Notes: a model not told the origin generated them from the sequence alone. DNA of 64,000 nucleotides from CAMLFJ01 sp035524955 (GCA_035524955.1 DATLFG010000097.1:10787-74786), one strand, 5' to 3'. Counted from the first letter of the stretch, positions 24,172-32,790 are shown. Translations and numbers: made by a program.

Positions 24172-26496
24172 TCATCGCCGCCCGGGCCAGCGGCCGGTGG
24201 CGCGCAGCAGCTCGAACACGCGCGCCGCGGTAACCGGGGGCCGGTCGATCTCGATCCCGTAGTCGGCGAGCGCGTCCTCGACCGCGTTGGCCACCGCGGC
24301 GGCGGGGGAGATGACGCCGCTCTCGCCCACGCCCTTGATGCCGAGCGGATTGATCGGAGAGGGGAAGTCCATGTGGACGACTTCGAGCGGCGGCATCTCG
24401 TCGGCGCGCGGCAGCGGGTAGTCCATGAGCGTGCCGGTGAGGAGCTGGCCCGCCTCGTCGTGGATCAGCGCCTCGCCCAGCGCGCTGCCGAGGCCCTGGG
24501 CGATGCCCCCGTGGAGCTGGCCTTCCACGATCACCGGGTTGATCGGCCGCCCGCAGTCGTGCATGGCCGCCAGCTTGAGCAGCCGGATGCCGCACGCCTC
24601 CAGATCCACCTCGGCGACGACGCCCTGCACGCCGAAGGCCCACGTGACGGTGTCGGGATAGAAGAAGGCGCAGGCGCCGAGCCCGGGGCCTCCCGCGGCG
24701 GCCACCGCGCGGCTCCGCACCGCGGCGCGCGCCACCTGGCCCAGGGGCACGCTCTTGGCGGGCACGCCCTTGACGTGCACGCGGCCGGCGGCCAGCACGA
24801 CGTCCTCGGGCGCGCACTCGAAGAGCTCGGCGCCGACCAGGCGCGCCTTGTGCGCGACCTGCGCGGCGGTGCGCTGCACCGCGGGGCCGCTCACTGCGGC
24901 CACCCGGCTCGCGATCGTGCCCATGCCGTAGCCGACCAGGTTCGTGTCGCCGCCCACCACCACCACCGACTCGAGCGGCACCGCCAGCTCGTCGGCCGCG
25001 ATCTGGGCCAGCGTGGTCTCGTGCCCCTGGCCCTGGGCGCAGACGCCCAGGTGCACGAAGACGGTGCCGTCGGGATCCACGCGGATGTCCGCGCCCTCGA
25101 AGGGCCCGATGCCGGTGCCCTCGACGTAGGCGCAGAGCCCGAGACCGATGGGCCGATCGCTCCCGCGCCGCCGGGCCTGCTCGGCCCGCCAGCCCGTGTA
25201 GTCGAGCGCGGCGAGGAGCCGGTCGAAGGCCGCCGGGTAGTCGGCCGGGTCGTAGGTGATCGGCGCGCCGTCGCGGTAGGTGAGGCCGGTGGGGCTCGGC
25301 ATCTCGTCGCGGCGGATCAGGTTCAGCCGGCGCAGGTCGGCGGGGTCCATGCCGATGCGCCGCGCCGCGCGGTCCAGCAGCCGATCCAGCACGAAGGCGG
25401 CCTCGGGCCGGCCGGCGCCGCGATAGGCGGCGGCGAAGGTCTTGTGGGTGAGGATGTTCCGGCCGACCGCGCGGTAGTTCGGTACGCGGTAGGGGCCGGG
25501 CAGGTGATTGATGGTGTTCAGCGTGATCGCCTCGCCGAGCGTGGGCGAGGCGCCGTGATCGCGGGTGAACGCGGTGTCGATGGCCACGATGCGGCCGTCG
25601 CGCTGGAGCCCGATGCGCGCCTCGTGGAGCTGGTCGCGGTCCCCGGCCGCCGTGAGGCAGTGCTCGCGGCGCGTCTCGGCCCACTTCACCGGCCGCCCGA
25701 GGCGCCGGGCCAGCACCGGCACCAGGATCTCCTCGGGGTAGACGTGCCCCTTCACCCCGAAGCCGCCGCCCACGTCCGGCACGAGCACGCGGATGCGCTC
25801 CTCCTGCAGGCCCACCACCGGGGCGATGCCGCTCCGCACCGCGAAGGGCACCTGGGTGGACGTCCACACCGTGAGGCCGCCGCCGATCGGATCGGGCGCA
25901 GCCAGCACGCCGCGCGTCTCGAGCGGCATCCCGGCCACCCGCGGATAGGCCAGGCGCGCGGACACGACCACCTCCGCGCCGGCCAGCGCGTGCTCGGCAT
26001 CGCCCTTGGCGCCGGTGGTCACCGACACCAGGTTGTCCGGCCACGCCTCGTTGACGCGCGGGGCGCCCGGCGCGACGGCCGCGGCCGGCGACAGCGCGGC
26101 AGGCAGCGGCTCGTAGGCCACCGCGACGCACTCGGCGCCGTCGGCCGCGACGTAGGGATCGTCCGCGACCACGGCCGCGACGATCTCGCCCACATGGCGC
26201 GCCCGCGCGCCCGCCATGACCGGGTGGACGTACGGCCGGCTCGTCGGCTCGGGCACGAGCGCGGGCACGTTCGCGGCGGCCAGCTCCGGCAGATCGTCGA
26301 GCGTCCACACCGCGGTCACGCCGGCCAGCGCCCGGGCGGCCCGCGTGTCGACCGACACCACGCGGGCGTGGGCGTGCGGACTGCGCACCAGGGCCACGTG
26401 AAGCAGGCCCGGCACCCGCACGTCGTCGAGGTAGCGGCCGTGGCCCGTGACGAAGCGGCCGTCTTCCTTCCGCTTCGGGGAGGCGCCGACCAGCAC
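24172..26496 (-). CDS. xanthine dehydrogenase family molybdopterin-binding subunit (CoxL-like, AYRGAGR type)
   Basis: 774 residues, full length for the large subunit of molybdenum hydroxylases. N-terminal P-K-R-K-E-D-G-R-F-V-T-G and R-S-P-H-A-H-A are typical; the active-site loop reads A-A-Y-R-G-A-G-R-P-E-A (form II CoxL type, not the CO-specific A-Y-x-C-S-F-R), and the catalytic Glu is in G-V-G-E-S-G. The companion medium (FAD) and small (2Fe-2S) subunits are not adjacent, so it is an orphan here. GTG start at 26496, with no clear ribosome-binding site, 21 nt after the cupin gene. CO oxidation is unlikely; an aldehyde or aromatic substrate is more probable. Confidence 0.88.
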   Translation of the reverse strand: MLVGASPKRKEDGRFVTGHGRYLDDVRVPGLLHVALVRSPHAHARVVSVDTRAARALAGVTAVWTLDDLPELAAANVPALVPEPTSRPYVHPVMAGARARHVGEIVAAVVADDPYVAADGAECVAVAYEPLPAALSPAAAVAPGAPRVNEAWPDNLVSVTTGAKGDAEHALAGAEVVVSARLAYPRVAGMPLETRGVLAAPDPIGGGLTVWTSTQVPFAVRSGIAPVVGLQEERIRVLVPDVGGGFGVKGHVYPEEILVPVLARRLGRPVKWAETRREHCLTAAGDRDQLHEARIGLQRDGRIVAIDTAFTRDHGASPTLGEAITLNTINHLPGPYRVPNYRAVGRNILTHKTFAAAYRGAGRPEAAFVLDRLLDRAARRIGMDPADLRRLNLIRRDEMPSPTGLTYRDGAPITYDPADYPAAFDRLLAALDYTGWRAEQARRRGSDRPIGLGLCAYVEGTGIGPFEGADIRVDPDGTVFVHLGVCAQGQGHETTLAQIAADELAVPLESVVVVGGDTNLVGYGMGTIASRVAAVSGPAVQRTAAQVAHKARLVGAELFECAPEDVVLAAGRVHVKGVPAKSVPLGQVARAAVRSRAVAAAGGPGLGACAFFYPDTVTWAFGVQGVVAEVDLEACGIRLLKLAAMHDCGRPINPVIVEGQLHGGIAQGLGSALGEALIHDEAGQLLTGTLMDYPLPRADEMPPLEVVHMDFPSPINPLGIKGVGESGVISPAAAVANAVEDALADYGIEIDRPPVTAARVFELLRATGRWPGRR

Positions 26497-26517
26497 GTGG
26501 GAGCGGGGACCGGGACG

Positions 26518-27021
26518 CTAGCCGCGGGAGCCCGCGGCGCGGAGGTGCTCGTCGCGACGGGACTGCAGCGCGCCGTCCGTGTACGTCATCAGCTCGGGCG
26601 TGGCCTTGCCGAGCATCACCTGGAGATACGCGGGCTCGAGTCCCACGTTGGTGAAGCCGTGGACGACGTCGGCCGGGCAGGAGACGCAGTCCCACGGGCC
26701 CAGGACCGTCTCGGCGCGGTTCCCGGCGCCGTCCTCGATGAAGACCAGCACCTTGCCCTCGAGGACGAAGAAGACCTCCTCGACCTCGTGGGTGTGCGGG
26801 GCATTGCCCTGGCCGGGCGGCACGAACATCACCGAAAGCGTGAAGTGCTGGGCCGGGATGACCGAGGCGTCGGCCTTGCCGGAGGCGCCGGAGCCGATGA
26901 AGCGATGCTGCGCGCGCTTGAAGCCCTCGACGCGCGCGTCGGCGAAGGCGTCCCAGTCGGCGCGGCGATCGGTGAAGCGGGCCACGTGGGTGCGGAGCAG
27001 ATCGTCGAGTGTCTGGGCCAT
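26518..27021 (-). CDS. cupin domain protein
   Basis: 167 residues from the ATG at 27021, preceded by GGGAGGA. Cupin motif 1: G-N-A-P-H-T-H-E-V-E-E-V-F-F-V-L-E-G (two His and a Glu for metal); motif 2: D-V-V-H-G-F-T-N (His). A single-domain metal-binding cupin. It lies immediately upstream of the CoxL gene on the same strand and could act on the same compound. Function unknown. Confidence 0.88.
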   Translation of the reverse strand: MAQTLDDLLRTHVARFTDRRADWDAFADARVEGFKRAQHRFIGSGASGKADASVIPAQHFTLSVMFVPPGQGNAPHTHEVEEVFFVLEGKVLVFIEDGAGNRAETVLGPWDCVSCPADVVHGFTNVGLEPAYLQVMLGKATPELMTYTDGALQSRRDEHLRAAGSRG

Positions 27022-27191
27022 GTCGGTTGTTCCTCCCGGGGGCCCCAGTCTAGTCGCTGGGCATCGGAGCCGCAAGGCGAGTGCTCGCCACGCGATCGAG
27101 GAGTCCCCACGCGCCTTGCGTCGCCGCGGCCCTTCCGCTACGATCCGCGGCACGCGACGGGGCCGTCGAGGCCCGCCGCCAGGAGGCCCTC

Positions 27192-28037
27192 ATGGGCAAG
27201 ATCGTCTTCGCCGGCGCCATGTCCCACGTCCTCGATCCCGACTACTACCAGCGCGCCTGCGGCGACGACGGCCGGCGGAAGGTCACCGCGTGCATGGCCG
27301 AGATCGCCCGGATGGGCGAGCGGTTCACCGCGACCCGGCCCGACGCGCTCATCGTAGTGGCCGACGATCACCTGAACGCGTTCTCGTTCAACGCGGTGCC
27401 CGCGCTCTGCGTGCGCATCGGCCGCACGGTGCCGCGCATGAAGCAGGACCACGCCGAGGCCTTCGACGCGGTGCTCGAGCACATGCCGGACGAGTACCCG
27501 CTGCACGAGGACCTGGCCAACCAGATCCTCGAGAAGGGGGTCGCCGCGGGATTTGACCTGGCCATGTCCTGGGAGGCGCCGGTGGACCACGCCTTCCTGA
27601 GCCCGGTGAACACCATGCACGGCACGCGGCCCATCCCGCCGCTGGTGCCGATCTGGGTGAACTCGTTCGTGGCGCCGCAGCCCACTCCGAAGCGCTGCTT
27701 CGACTTCGGCCGTCATATCGCCAGGGTGATCGCGAATGGACCCTGGAAGGTAGGGATCATCGCCACCGGGGGGCTCTCGCACTTTCCCGAGCTGTCGCTG
27801 CCGCGGGTCGGCGAGACCGACACCGTCTTCGACCGCAAGCTGATCCACTGGATGGAGGCAGGCGAGCACGAGCCGCTGCGCAACCTCGGGGTGGACGAGT
27901 TGCACAAGACGGGCGAGCACGAGTTCCTGAACTGGATGGTGCTGCTGGGGGCGGTGACACCGGCGCGCGCCCAGGTGCGCTACTTCGGCGAGCTGCCGCG
28001 GATCAACCTGGCCGCGGTCGAGTGGAGCCTCTCGTGA
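27192..28037 (+). CDS. LigB-type extradiol dioxygenase, catalytic (beta) subunit
   Basis: 281 residues starting M-G-K-I-V-F-A-G-A-M-S-H. It has the class III extradiol pattern: early S-H (His ligand), I-V-V-A-D-D-H-L-N-A-F, and later G-L-S-H-F-P-E (His ligand/catalytic), as in protocatechuate 4,5-dioxygenase beta subunits. It should cleave an aromatic diol ring with Fe(II). The ATG at 27192 has AGGAGG. Its stop overlaps the start of the LigA gene (GTGA). Confidence 0.9.
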   Translation: MGKIVFAGAMSHVLDPDYYQRACGDDGRRKVTACMAEIARMGERFTATRPDALIVVADDHLNAFSFNAVPALCVRIGRTVPRMKQDHAEAFDAVLEHMPDEYPLHEDLANQILEKGVAAGFDLAMSWEAPVDHAFLSPVNTMHGTRPIPPLVPIWVNSFVAPQPTPKRCFDFGRHIARVIANGPWKVGIIATGGLSHFPELSLPRVGETDTVFDRKLIHWMEAGEHEPLRNLGVDELHKTGEHEFLNWMVLLGAVTPARAQVRYFGELPRINLAAVEWSLS

Positions 28038-28249
28038 GCCGCTACGCGGTCAACAGCCTGCTGTACCGGCTCAAGAAGGACCAGGCCTTCCGGGCGCGCT
28101 TCGAGGCCGACGCGCGCGCGGCCCTGGCCGGGCTCGATCTCACGGACGCCGAGCGCGCCGCCTTCCTGGCCCGCGACATGCGGAAGATCAACGAGCTGGG
28201 CGGCTACCTGCACCTCGTGATGTCGGTCCCCGGCCTCGCGACCCACTGA
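28034..28249 (+). CDS. LigA-type extradiol dioxygenase alpha subunit
   Basis: 71 residues from the GTG at 28034, which overlaps the LigB stop (GTGA). Helical protein: S-L-L-Y-R-L-K-K-D-Q-A-F-R-A-R-F, then L-T-D-A-E-R-A-A-F-L-A-R-D, and L-G-G-Y-L-H-L-V. The LigA alpha subunit caps the LigB active site. Separate genes for LigB and LigA, in this order, imply a heteromeric ring-cleavage enzyme. Confidence 0.88.
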   Translation: MSRYAVNSLLYRLKKDQAFRARFEADARAALAGLDLTDAERAAFLARDMRKINELGGYLHLVMSVPGLATH

Positions 28250-28258
28250 GCCGGCGCC

Positions 28259-29107
28259 ATGAAGCTCGTGCGGTGGGGCCGGGCCGGCGCGGAGAAGCCG
28301 GGGCTGATCGACGGGGAGGGGCGCCTGCGAGATCTCTCCCGGGCGATCCGGGACATCACCCCGGAGGCGCTCACCCCCGCCGGGCTCGATCGCCTGCGTG
28401 GGGTGAAGGCGGATCGGCTCCCCGTGGTCAAGGGCAAGCCGCGGCTCGGCTGCCCGCTGGCCGGCATCGGCAAGATCGTCTGCATCGGCCTCAACTACAC
28501 CGATCACGCGGAAGAGGTGGGGATGGCGCTGCCGAAGGAGCCCACGCTCTTCATCAAGGCCAACAGCGCGATCAGCGGGCCGGCGGATCCGATCGCGCGC
28601 CCGCGGGGGGCGGTGAAGCTCGACTACGAGGTGGAGCTGGTGGCGGTGATCGGCCGCGCCGCGCGCGGCGTGGACGAGGGCCGCGCGCTGCGGCACGTGG
28701 CGGCCTACTGCCTGATGAACGACGTCTCCGAGCGCGCGTTCCAGATGGAGCACGGGGGCGGGACCACCAAGGGCAAGAGCGGCGACACCTTCGCGCCCAT
28801 CGGGCCGTGGCTGGTCACCGCGGACGAGATCGCCGACCCGCAGGCGCTCGGGCTCTGGACCACCGTCAACGGCGAGCGGCGCCAGCAGGGCAGCACCCGG
28901 GACATGGTCTTCCCGGTGCGCCAGCTCGTGTCGTACGTGAGCCGCTTCATGTCGCTCCAGCCCGGCGACCTGCTCTCGACCGGCACGCCGGCGGGGGTGG
29001 GCCACGGGGCCCGGCCGCCGCGCTACCTGGACGACGGCGACGTGGTCGCCATGGGGATCGACGGCCTCGGGACCCAGCAGCACCGGGTGGTCGCCCCGCG
29101 CGCGTGA
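28259..29107 (+). CDS. fumarylacetoacetate hydrolase (FAH) family protein
   Basis: 282 residues. C-terminal FAH core with G-L-N-Y-T-D-H-A-E-E, metal ligands in L-D-Y-E-V-E-L (E-x-E), G-K-S-G-D-T-F-A-P-I-G-P-W, and S-T-G-T-P-A-G-V-G. Directly follows LigAB, so it probably hydrolyses or hydrates the ring-cleavage product. No strong ribosome-binding site is visible before ATG 28259. Confidence 0.92.
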   Translation: MKLVRWGRAGAEKPGLIDGEGRLRDLSRAIRDITPEALTPAGLDRLRGVKADRLPVVKGKPRLGCPLAGIGKIVCIGLNYTDHAEEVGMALPKEPTLFIKANSAISGPADPIARPRGAVKLDYEVELVAVIGRAARGVDEGRALRHVAAYCLMNDVSERAFQMEHGGGTTKGKSGDTFAPIGPWLVTADEIADPQALGLWTTVNGERRQQGSTRDMVFPVRQLVSYVSRFMSLQPGDLLSTGTPAGVGHGARPPRYLDDGDVVAMGIDGLGTQQHRVVAPRA

Positions 29108-29185
29108 TCCTCGTCGAGCACGAGCACACCGGGAGGCCGGCCGCGCCCACGTGCCCGGGATGCGGGCGCTGGGGTGGGTGGCCGG

Positions 29186-29920
29186 TTACAGGATGAAGCC
29201 GGGGAACCCCTTGCGGGCCAGCGTGTCGCGGGCCGACTCGGCCTGCTCGCGCGAGGCGTAATCGCCGACCCGCACCACCCACGGGACCCGGGCCGCCTCG
29301 ATCCGCCGCACGGCCGCGGGATAGCCATCGCGCTTCACGCGCTGGGCCAGCCGCGCCGCCTGCCTGGCGTTCTTGAAGGCCGCGATCTGGACCGTGAACG
29401 TCCGCTTCGTGTCCTTCGCGACGACGGGCGAGGCCGGCCCCGTCTTCTTCACCTCCGCGGGCGGCGTGGGCTTCGTCTCCTTCGTGACTGCGGCCTTCGG
29501 GGGGCTGACCGGCGGCGCAGTGGCGGGCAGCGCCGCGACCGCCGGTACGTCCGGCGGCCCCGTCTCGTCGACGGCGGCGCCCGAGGGCTTCGCGGTCACG
29601 GTGGAGATGATCGACTCCGGCGTCGTGTCCCGCCGGGCCTGCGGCGGCGAAGCGATGTCGTACCAGCCGAGCCACTGCGGGATCGCGAAGACCAGCACGA
29701 AGGTGACGGCGGCGGCCGTGATCCCGATCCACATGCCGCGGAACGGTGAGTCCGACGGCTCTTCCATCTCCTCGTCCGCCTCGTCGTCGAGCCACGCGGG
29801 CTCGTCGAGGGCGGGGAATTTCATCTGCGCGTCGGGCTCGCGTGCGTGTTCACCTTCGCGCGGCAGGTCACGCTCGTCGTGTTCGTCGTAGTCGCGTCGG
29901 GTCTCGTGATCAGTCAGCAT
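29186..29920 (-). CDS. membrane-anchored SPOR-domain protein
   Basis: 244 residues. An acidic cytoplasmic N-terminus (60 residues), one membrane helix (M-W-I-G-I-T-A-A-A-V-T-F-V-L-V), a Pro/Ala/Lys-rich periplasmic linker, and a C-terminal SPOR domain (F-T-V-Q-I-A-A-F-K-N-A-R-Q-A-A-R-L, then V-V-R-V-G-D-Y-A-S-R-E-Q-A). SPOR domains bind denuded glycan strands at the division septum. It converges with the FAH gene. Confidence 0.88.
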   Translation of the reverse strand: MLTDHETRRDYDEHDERDLPREGEHAREPDAQMKFPALDEPAWLDDEADEEMEEPSDSPFRGMWIGITAAAVTFVLVFAIPQWLGWYDIASPPQARRDTTPESIISTVTAKPSGAAVDETGPPDVPAVAALPATAPPVSPPKAAVTKETKPTPPAEVKKTGPASPVVAKDTKRTFTVQIAAFKNARQAARLAQRVKRDGYPAAVRRIEAARVPWVVRVGDYASREQAESARDTLARKGFPGFIL

Positions 29921-30105
29921 AGTCTCCGTTTAGCATGGCCCCCGCCACCCTCCGTCAAGAATAAATGCCCATCTGGGGTGACGCTCCGCGGCAGTGAAGA
30001 AATCTCCCACTCCCCAGCGGGGCGAGGGCACGGCAAGCGCCTTGACTCGGCGCGTGGGCCGACGTAGCGTTCACCCGTTTCCGACGGGGCGAACCCCGGG
30101 AGGAG

Positions 30106-30321
30106 GTCATCCATGGACACCAATGGTCACAGCGGAGCCGCGGCCCCATCCGGGCCGGCCTCGGCCAGCCGATCATCGACGCCGATGGCCACCGGCTCGA
30201 GGTCGGCCAGGTGCTGAGCGAGCAGCTCCGCCGCACCGGCGACGACGACGGGCCGGACATGGGCGAGGTGTTGCCGGAGTCGGCCCCGCTCGCCGAGGCC
30301 CCGTCGGGCGTGGGGCGGTAG
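30106..30321 (+). pseudogene. possible amidohydrolase remnant
   Basis: In frame 30106-30321 the conceptual protein has G-Q-P-I-I-D-A-D-G-H-R-L-E-V, the usual opening of amidohydrolase (amidohydro-rel) proteins, but is only about 70 residues long and stops at TAG 30319-30321 just before the SDR start. A strong Shine-Dalgarno (GGGAGGAGG, 30098-30106) precedes it, but the ATG next to it (30113) is in another frame and opens only 30 codons. This looks like an internally deleted or frameshifted gene. The region upstream (29921-30097) holds nothing definite. Confidence 0.4.
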
Positions 30322-30324
30322 CGC

Positions 30325-31161
30325 GTGCGCCTCGCGGACCGGGTGGCCCTGGTGACGGGCGCGGGCTCCGGGATCGGCCGGGCCATCGCGCTGCGCTTCG
30401 CCCGGGAGGGGGCGCGGGTGATCGTCAACGACGTCGAGCAAGAGAAGGCCCAGCAGACGGTGGACGCGATCGCGTCGGGGAGCGAGGCGGCGCGGGGGCG
30501 CGCGGTCGCCGCCGACGTGGCCGACTCCGGGCAGGTGAAGCGGATGTTCGCGGAGGTGGACCGCGAGTTCGGCGCGCTCGACATCCTGGTCAACAACGCG
30601 GGGGTCGCGGAAGGGGCGCCCGGCGATCGGGACCGGATCCGCGCGCGGTCGGAGGCGCGCATCGCCGAGCTCATGGGGGGCGGGCCGGTGAGCACCCACT
30701 GGGACCTCACCCAGGACATGACCGACGAGGCCTGGCACCGGATGATCGGCGTGCACCTCAACGGCACCTTCTTCTGCACGCGCGAGGCCCTGCGCCTGAT
30801 GGCCCGGCGCAACCGGGGGGCGATCATCAACATGTCGAGCGTGGCCGCGCTGATGGGCCTCGAGGCGTCTCCACACTACAGCGCGGCCAAGGGCGGGATC
30901 CTGGCCTTCACGCGCGCGGTCTCGCGCGAGGTGGCCTCGCGCGGGATCCGGGTGAACGCGATCTGCCCGGGCTACATCGACACGCCGATGACCCGGCCCA
31001 TGTCACCGGTGATGCAGCGGCTGATCGTCGCGCGCACCCCCCTCGGCCGCTGGGGCGAGCCGGAAGAGATCGCGGCCACCGCCGCCTTCCTGGCCTCCGA
31101 CGACGCCTCTTACTTCACCGGCCAGTGGCTCTCCCCCAACGGCGGCCTCTTCATCGGCTGA
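30325..31161 (+). CDS. SDR family oxidoreductase
   Basis: 278 residues. T-G-A-G-S-G-I-G dinucleotide motif, N-N-A-G, catalytic Ser in N-M-S-S-V-A-A, Y-S-A-A-K active site, and C-P-G-Y-I-D-T-P. The fabG-like pattern with an unusual insert (about residues 95-130) before the M-T-D-E-A-W segment. The GTG at 30325 follows the remnant upstream. Substrate unknown. Confidence 0.9.
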   Translation: MRLADRVALVTGAGSGIGRAIALRFAREGARVIVNDVEQEKAQQTVDAIASGSEAARGRAVAADVADSGQVKRMFAEVDREFGALDILVNNAGVAEGAPGDRDRIRARSEARIAELMGGGPVSTHWDLTQDMTDEAWHRMIGVHLNGTFFCTREALRLMARRNRGAIINMSSVAALMGLEASPHYSAAKGGILAFTRAVSREVASRGIRVNAICPGYIDTPMTRPMSPVMQRLIVARTPLGRWGEPEEIAATAAFLASDDASYFTGQWLSPNGGLFIG

Positions 31162-31164
31162 TCG

Positions 31165-31249
31165 GGGGTCAGGTCTTACATTCCGACATTTCCACGTGCG
31201 GCGCGTCTCCGGCTGGGGGGAAGAATGTCGGAATGTAAGACCTGACCCC
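31165..31249. repeat. REP-like element (family B), copy 3, perfect 26-bp arms
   Basis: Left arm 31165-31190 (GGGGTCAGGTCTTACATTCC...) and right arm 31224-31249 are exact inverted repeats around a 33-nt loop. It separates the convergent SDR and rnhA genes and may terminate both. Confidence 0.9.
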
Positions 31250-31256
31250 GGGCTAG

Positions 31257-31694
31257 CTAGCAGGGGATGGCGGAGCGGGCGAGGGCGTCGGCGCGGTCGT
31301 TGAGGGGGTCGCCGCTGTGGCCGGCGACCTTGTGCCAGGAGACGTCGTGCTGCTCGGCGAGGGCGATCAGGGGCTCCCAGAGGTCGCGGTTGTCCACCGG
31401 CTTCCTCTGCGCGTTGACCCAGCCGTTCTTCCGCCAGCGCTCGTACCACTTGTCGCGGAAGCAGTTGATCACGTACGCGCTGTCGCTGTAGATCGCGACG
31501 CGCCGGCGGCCCGCGAGCGCGCGGAGGCCTTCCAGCGGCGCCGTCAGCTCCATGCGCTGGTTGGTGGTGGGGTTCTCGCCGCCCGAGAGCTCGAGCTCCC
31601 GGCCCTCCTCGATGAGGATGGCACCCCAGCCGCCGGGTCCGGGATTGCCCGAGCAGGCGCCGTCCGTGTACATGACGATCGGGGGTTGCGCCAT
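31257..31694 (-). CDS. rnhA: ribonuclease HI
   Basis: 145 residues. All four catalytic acids are visible: D in Y-T-D-G-A-C-S-G-N-P-G-P-G-G-W, E in R-M-E-L-T, D in Y-S-D-S-A-Y-V, and D in L-N-D-R-A-D-A-L-A. It removes RNA from RNA-DNA hybrids. The length is normal for the family. Upstream a family A hairpin (31697-31770) separates it from the zinc-ribbon gene. Confidence 0.97.
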   Translation of the reverse strand: MAQPPIVMYTDGACSGNPGPGGWGAILIEEGRELELSGGENPTTNQRMELTAPLEGLRALAGRRRVAIYSDSAYVINCFRDKWYERWRKNGWVNAQRKPVDNRDLWEPLIALAEQHDVSWHKVAGHSGDPLNDRADALARSAIPC

Positions 31695-31696
31695 CG

Positions 31697-31790
31697 CGGG
31701 CCCCTCACCCGTGCCCTCTCCCCTGAGGGGAGCGGGAGCTGGGACACCCCTCGCCCCCGCATGGGGAGAGGGTAGGGTGACGGGGCGAGG
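31697..31790. repeat. family A repeat between the zinc-ribbon and rnhA genes
   Basis: CCCTCACCCGTGCCCTCTCCCCTGAGGGGAG followed by CCCCTCGCCCCCGCATGGGGAGAGGGTAGGGTGACGGGG gives two nested hairpins. No gene is present. Confidence 0.6.
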
Positions 31791-31808
31791 GTGGGGTGAC
31801 GGGGATCT

Positions 31809-32516
31809 CTACGACGGCCAGTAGAGGTAACGGCCGCAGGACTCGCAGGGGATGAGCGAGGCCTGCGCGCGGAGCTCCTGCAGGCGCTGGGGCGTGATGG
31901 TCATGCGGCAGGCCCCGCAGAAGTTCGGCTTGCTCACCGGCACGAGCGCCACCCCGCCGCGGGCGCGCAGGATCCGATCATAGTCGGCCAGGATGGGCCC
32001 GGGGAGCTGGCCCGCCAGCTCCTTGCGCTCGGTGCGCACCCCGGCCAGCTCGGCCTCGACCACGCGGAGCTGTTCCTTCGCGGTGGCTTCCTGGCCCCGG
32101 CCCTCCGCCTCGCGCTGCTTGAAGCGCGCCTCGGCCTCGCGGATGTCACCGGTCAGGCGCTCCTGGGCCTCCATGAGGACCAGGACCTCTTCCTCCATCT
32201 TGGCCTTCTCCTGCTTGATGTCCTCGATCTCGGTCAGGACTGCGGAGTATTCCTTGTTGGTCTTGACCTCGTAAAGGCGGGCTTCGTTCTTGGCGCGCTT
32301 GGCCTGGACGACCTCCAGGTCCTTTTCCTTCGCGCGCTGGTCCTTGCGGGCGACGTCGAGCCGGGCCTTGGCCTGCTCGACCTGCTTCCTGGCTTCCTCG
32401 ACCCCGGCGTGGATGGCGGCGATCTCCTTCGGGAGCCGCGCGGCGTCCGCCTCCAGGGCGGCGATGCGCGAGTCGATCGCCTGCAAACTGATCAGTGTCT
32501 GGAGCTTCTGGTCCAC
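31809..32516 (-). CDS. C4-type zinc-ribbon coiled-coil protein
   Basis: 235 residues. Nearly all the N-terminal 165 residues are a long antiparallel coiled coil rich in E, K, R; the C-terminus carries a C4 zinc ribbon, C-G-A-C and C-E-S-C, of the zf-RING_7 type. The family (DUF164/CdsZ-like) is widespread and implicated in RNA/RNase-associated roles. The GTG at 32516 has AGGGAG four bases upstream, better than the TTG at 32540 that extends the frame. Confidence 0.82.
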   Translation of the reverse strand: MDQKLQTLISLQAIDSRIAALEADAARLPKEIAAIHAGVEEARKQVEQAKARLDVARKDQRAKEKDLEVVQAKRAKNEARLYEVKTNKEYSAVLTEIEDIKQEKAKMEEEVLVLMEAQERLTGDIREAEARFKQREAEGRGQEATAKEQLRVVEAELAGVRTERKELAGQLPGPILADYDRILRARGGVALVPVSKPNFCGACRMTITPQRLQELRAQASLIPCESCGRYLYWPS

Positions 32517-32550
32517 TATCTCCCTACTCGCGTTCGGCAAAACATCTGAG

Positions 32551-32640
32551 TATCCGCTCGGCTCGCCCTGCTACGGCTCGATTCTCTATATTCGCTCGGC
32601 TCGCCTGCGGCTCACCTCGCCCTGCTATGCCCTGCCACGG
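32551..32640. repeat. dispersed repeat family C, intergenic copy
   Basis: TATCCGCTCGGCTCGCC units in tandem and ...CTCACCTCGCCCTGC, matching the stretches at 38079-38178 (inside mutS2), 41410-41441 (before prs) and 55136-55210 (inside mrfB). Confidence 0.85.
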
Positions 32641-32648
32641 CAAGGTTT

Positions 32649-32724
32649 TGGTGGGCCCACTTGGACTCGAACCAAGACCGGACCGGTTATGAGCCGGGGG
32701 CTCTGCCAATTGAGCTATGGGCCC
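32649..32724 (-). tRNA. tRNA with CAU anticodon (tRNA-Met, or tRNA-Ile2)
   Basis: The minus strand gives a 76-nt cloverleaf: acceptor GGGCCCA pairing with TGGGCCC, D arm AGCTCAATTGGCAGAGC, anticodon loop CTCATAA (anticodon CAU), T arm with TTCGAGT, and an encoded CCA end. The G-G-C-T-C-A-T-A-A-C-C-G context resembles the elongator Met tRNA, but a lysidine-type Ile2 tRNA cannot be excluded from sequence alone. Confidence 0.92.
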
Positions 32725-32748
32725 GGCGGCCATCATACCACCTGCGGC

Positions 32749-32790
32749 CCCTCACCCTGCCCTCTCCCCTCGGGGGAGAGGGAGAAGTGT
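32749..32790. repeat. family A hairpin downstream of rpoD
   Basis: CCCCTCACCCTGCCCTCTCC with GGGGGAGAGGGAGAAG: an inverted repeat immediately after the rpoD stop, with a T-run-poor tail. Possible terminator between rpoD and the tRNA. Confidence 0.55.

Noticed and set aside
24113..27357. Long ORFs on both strands over the CoxL and cupin genes
   Set aside because: They are out-of-frame shadows: Arg/Gly/Ala- or His-rich sequence with no motifs, overlapping genes with clear domains.
32541..32650. A small gene in the gap before tRNA-CAU
   Set aside because: It consists of family C repeat units without a start-site signal or conserved protein.
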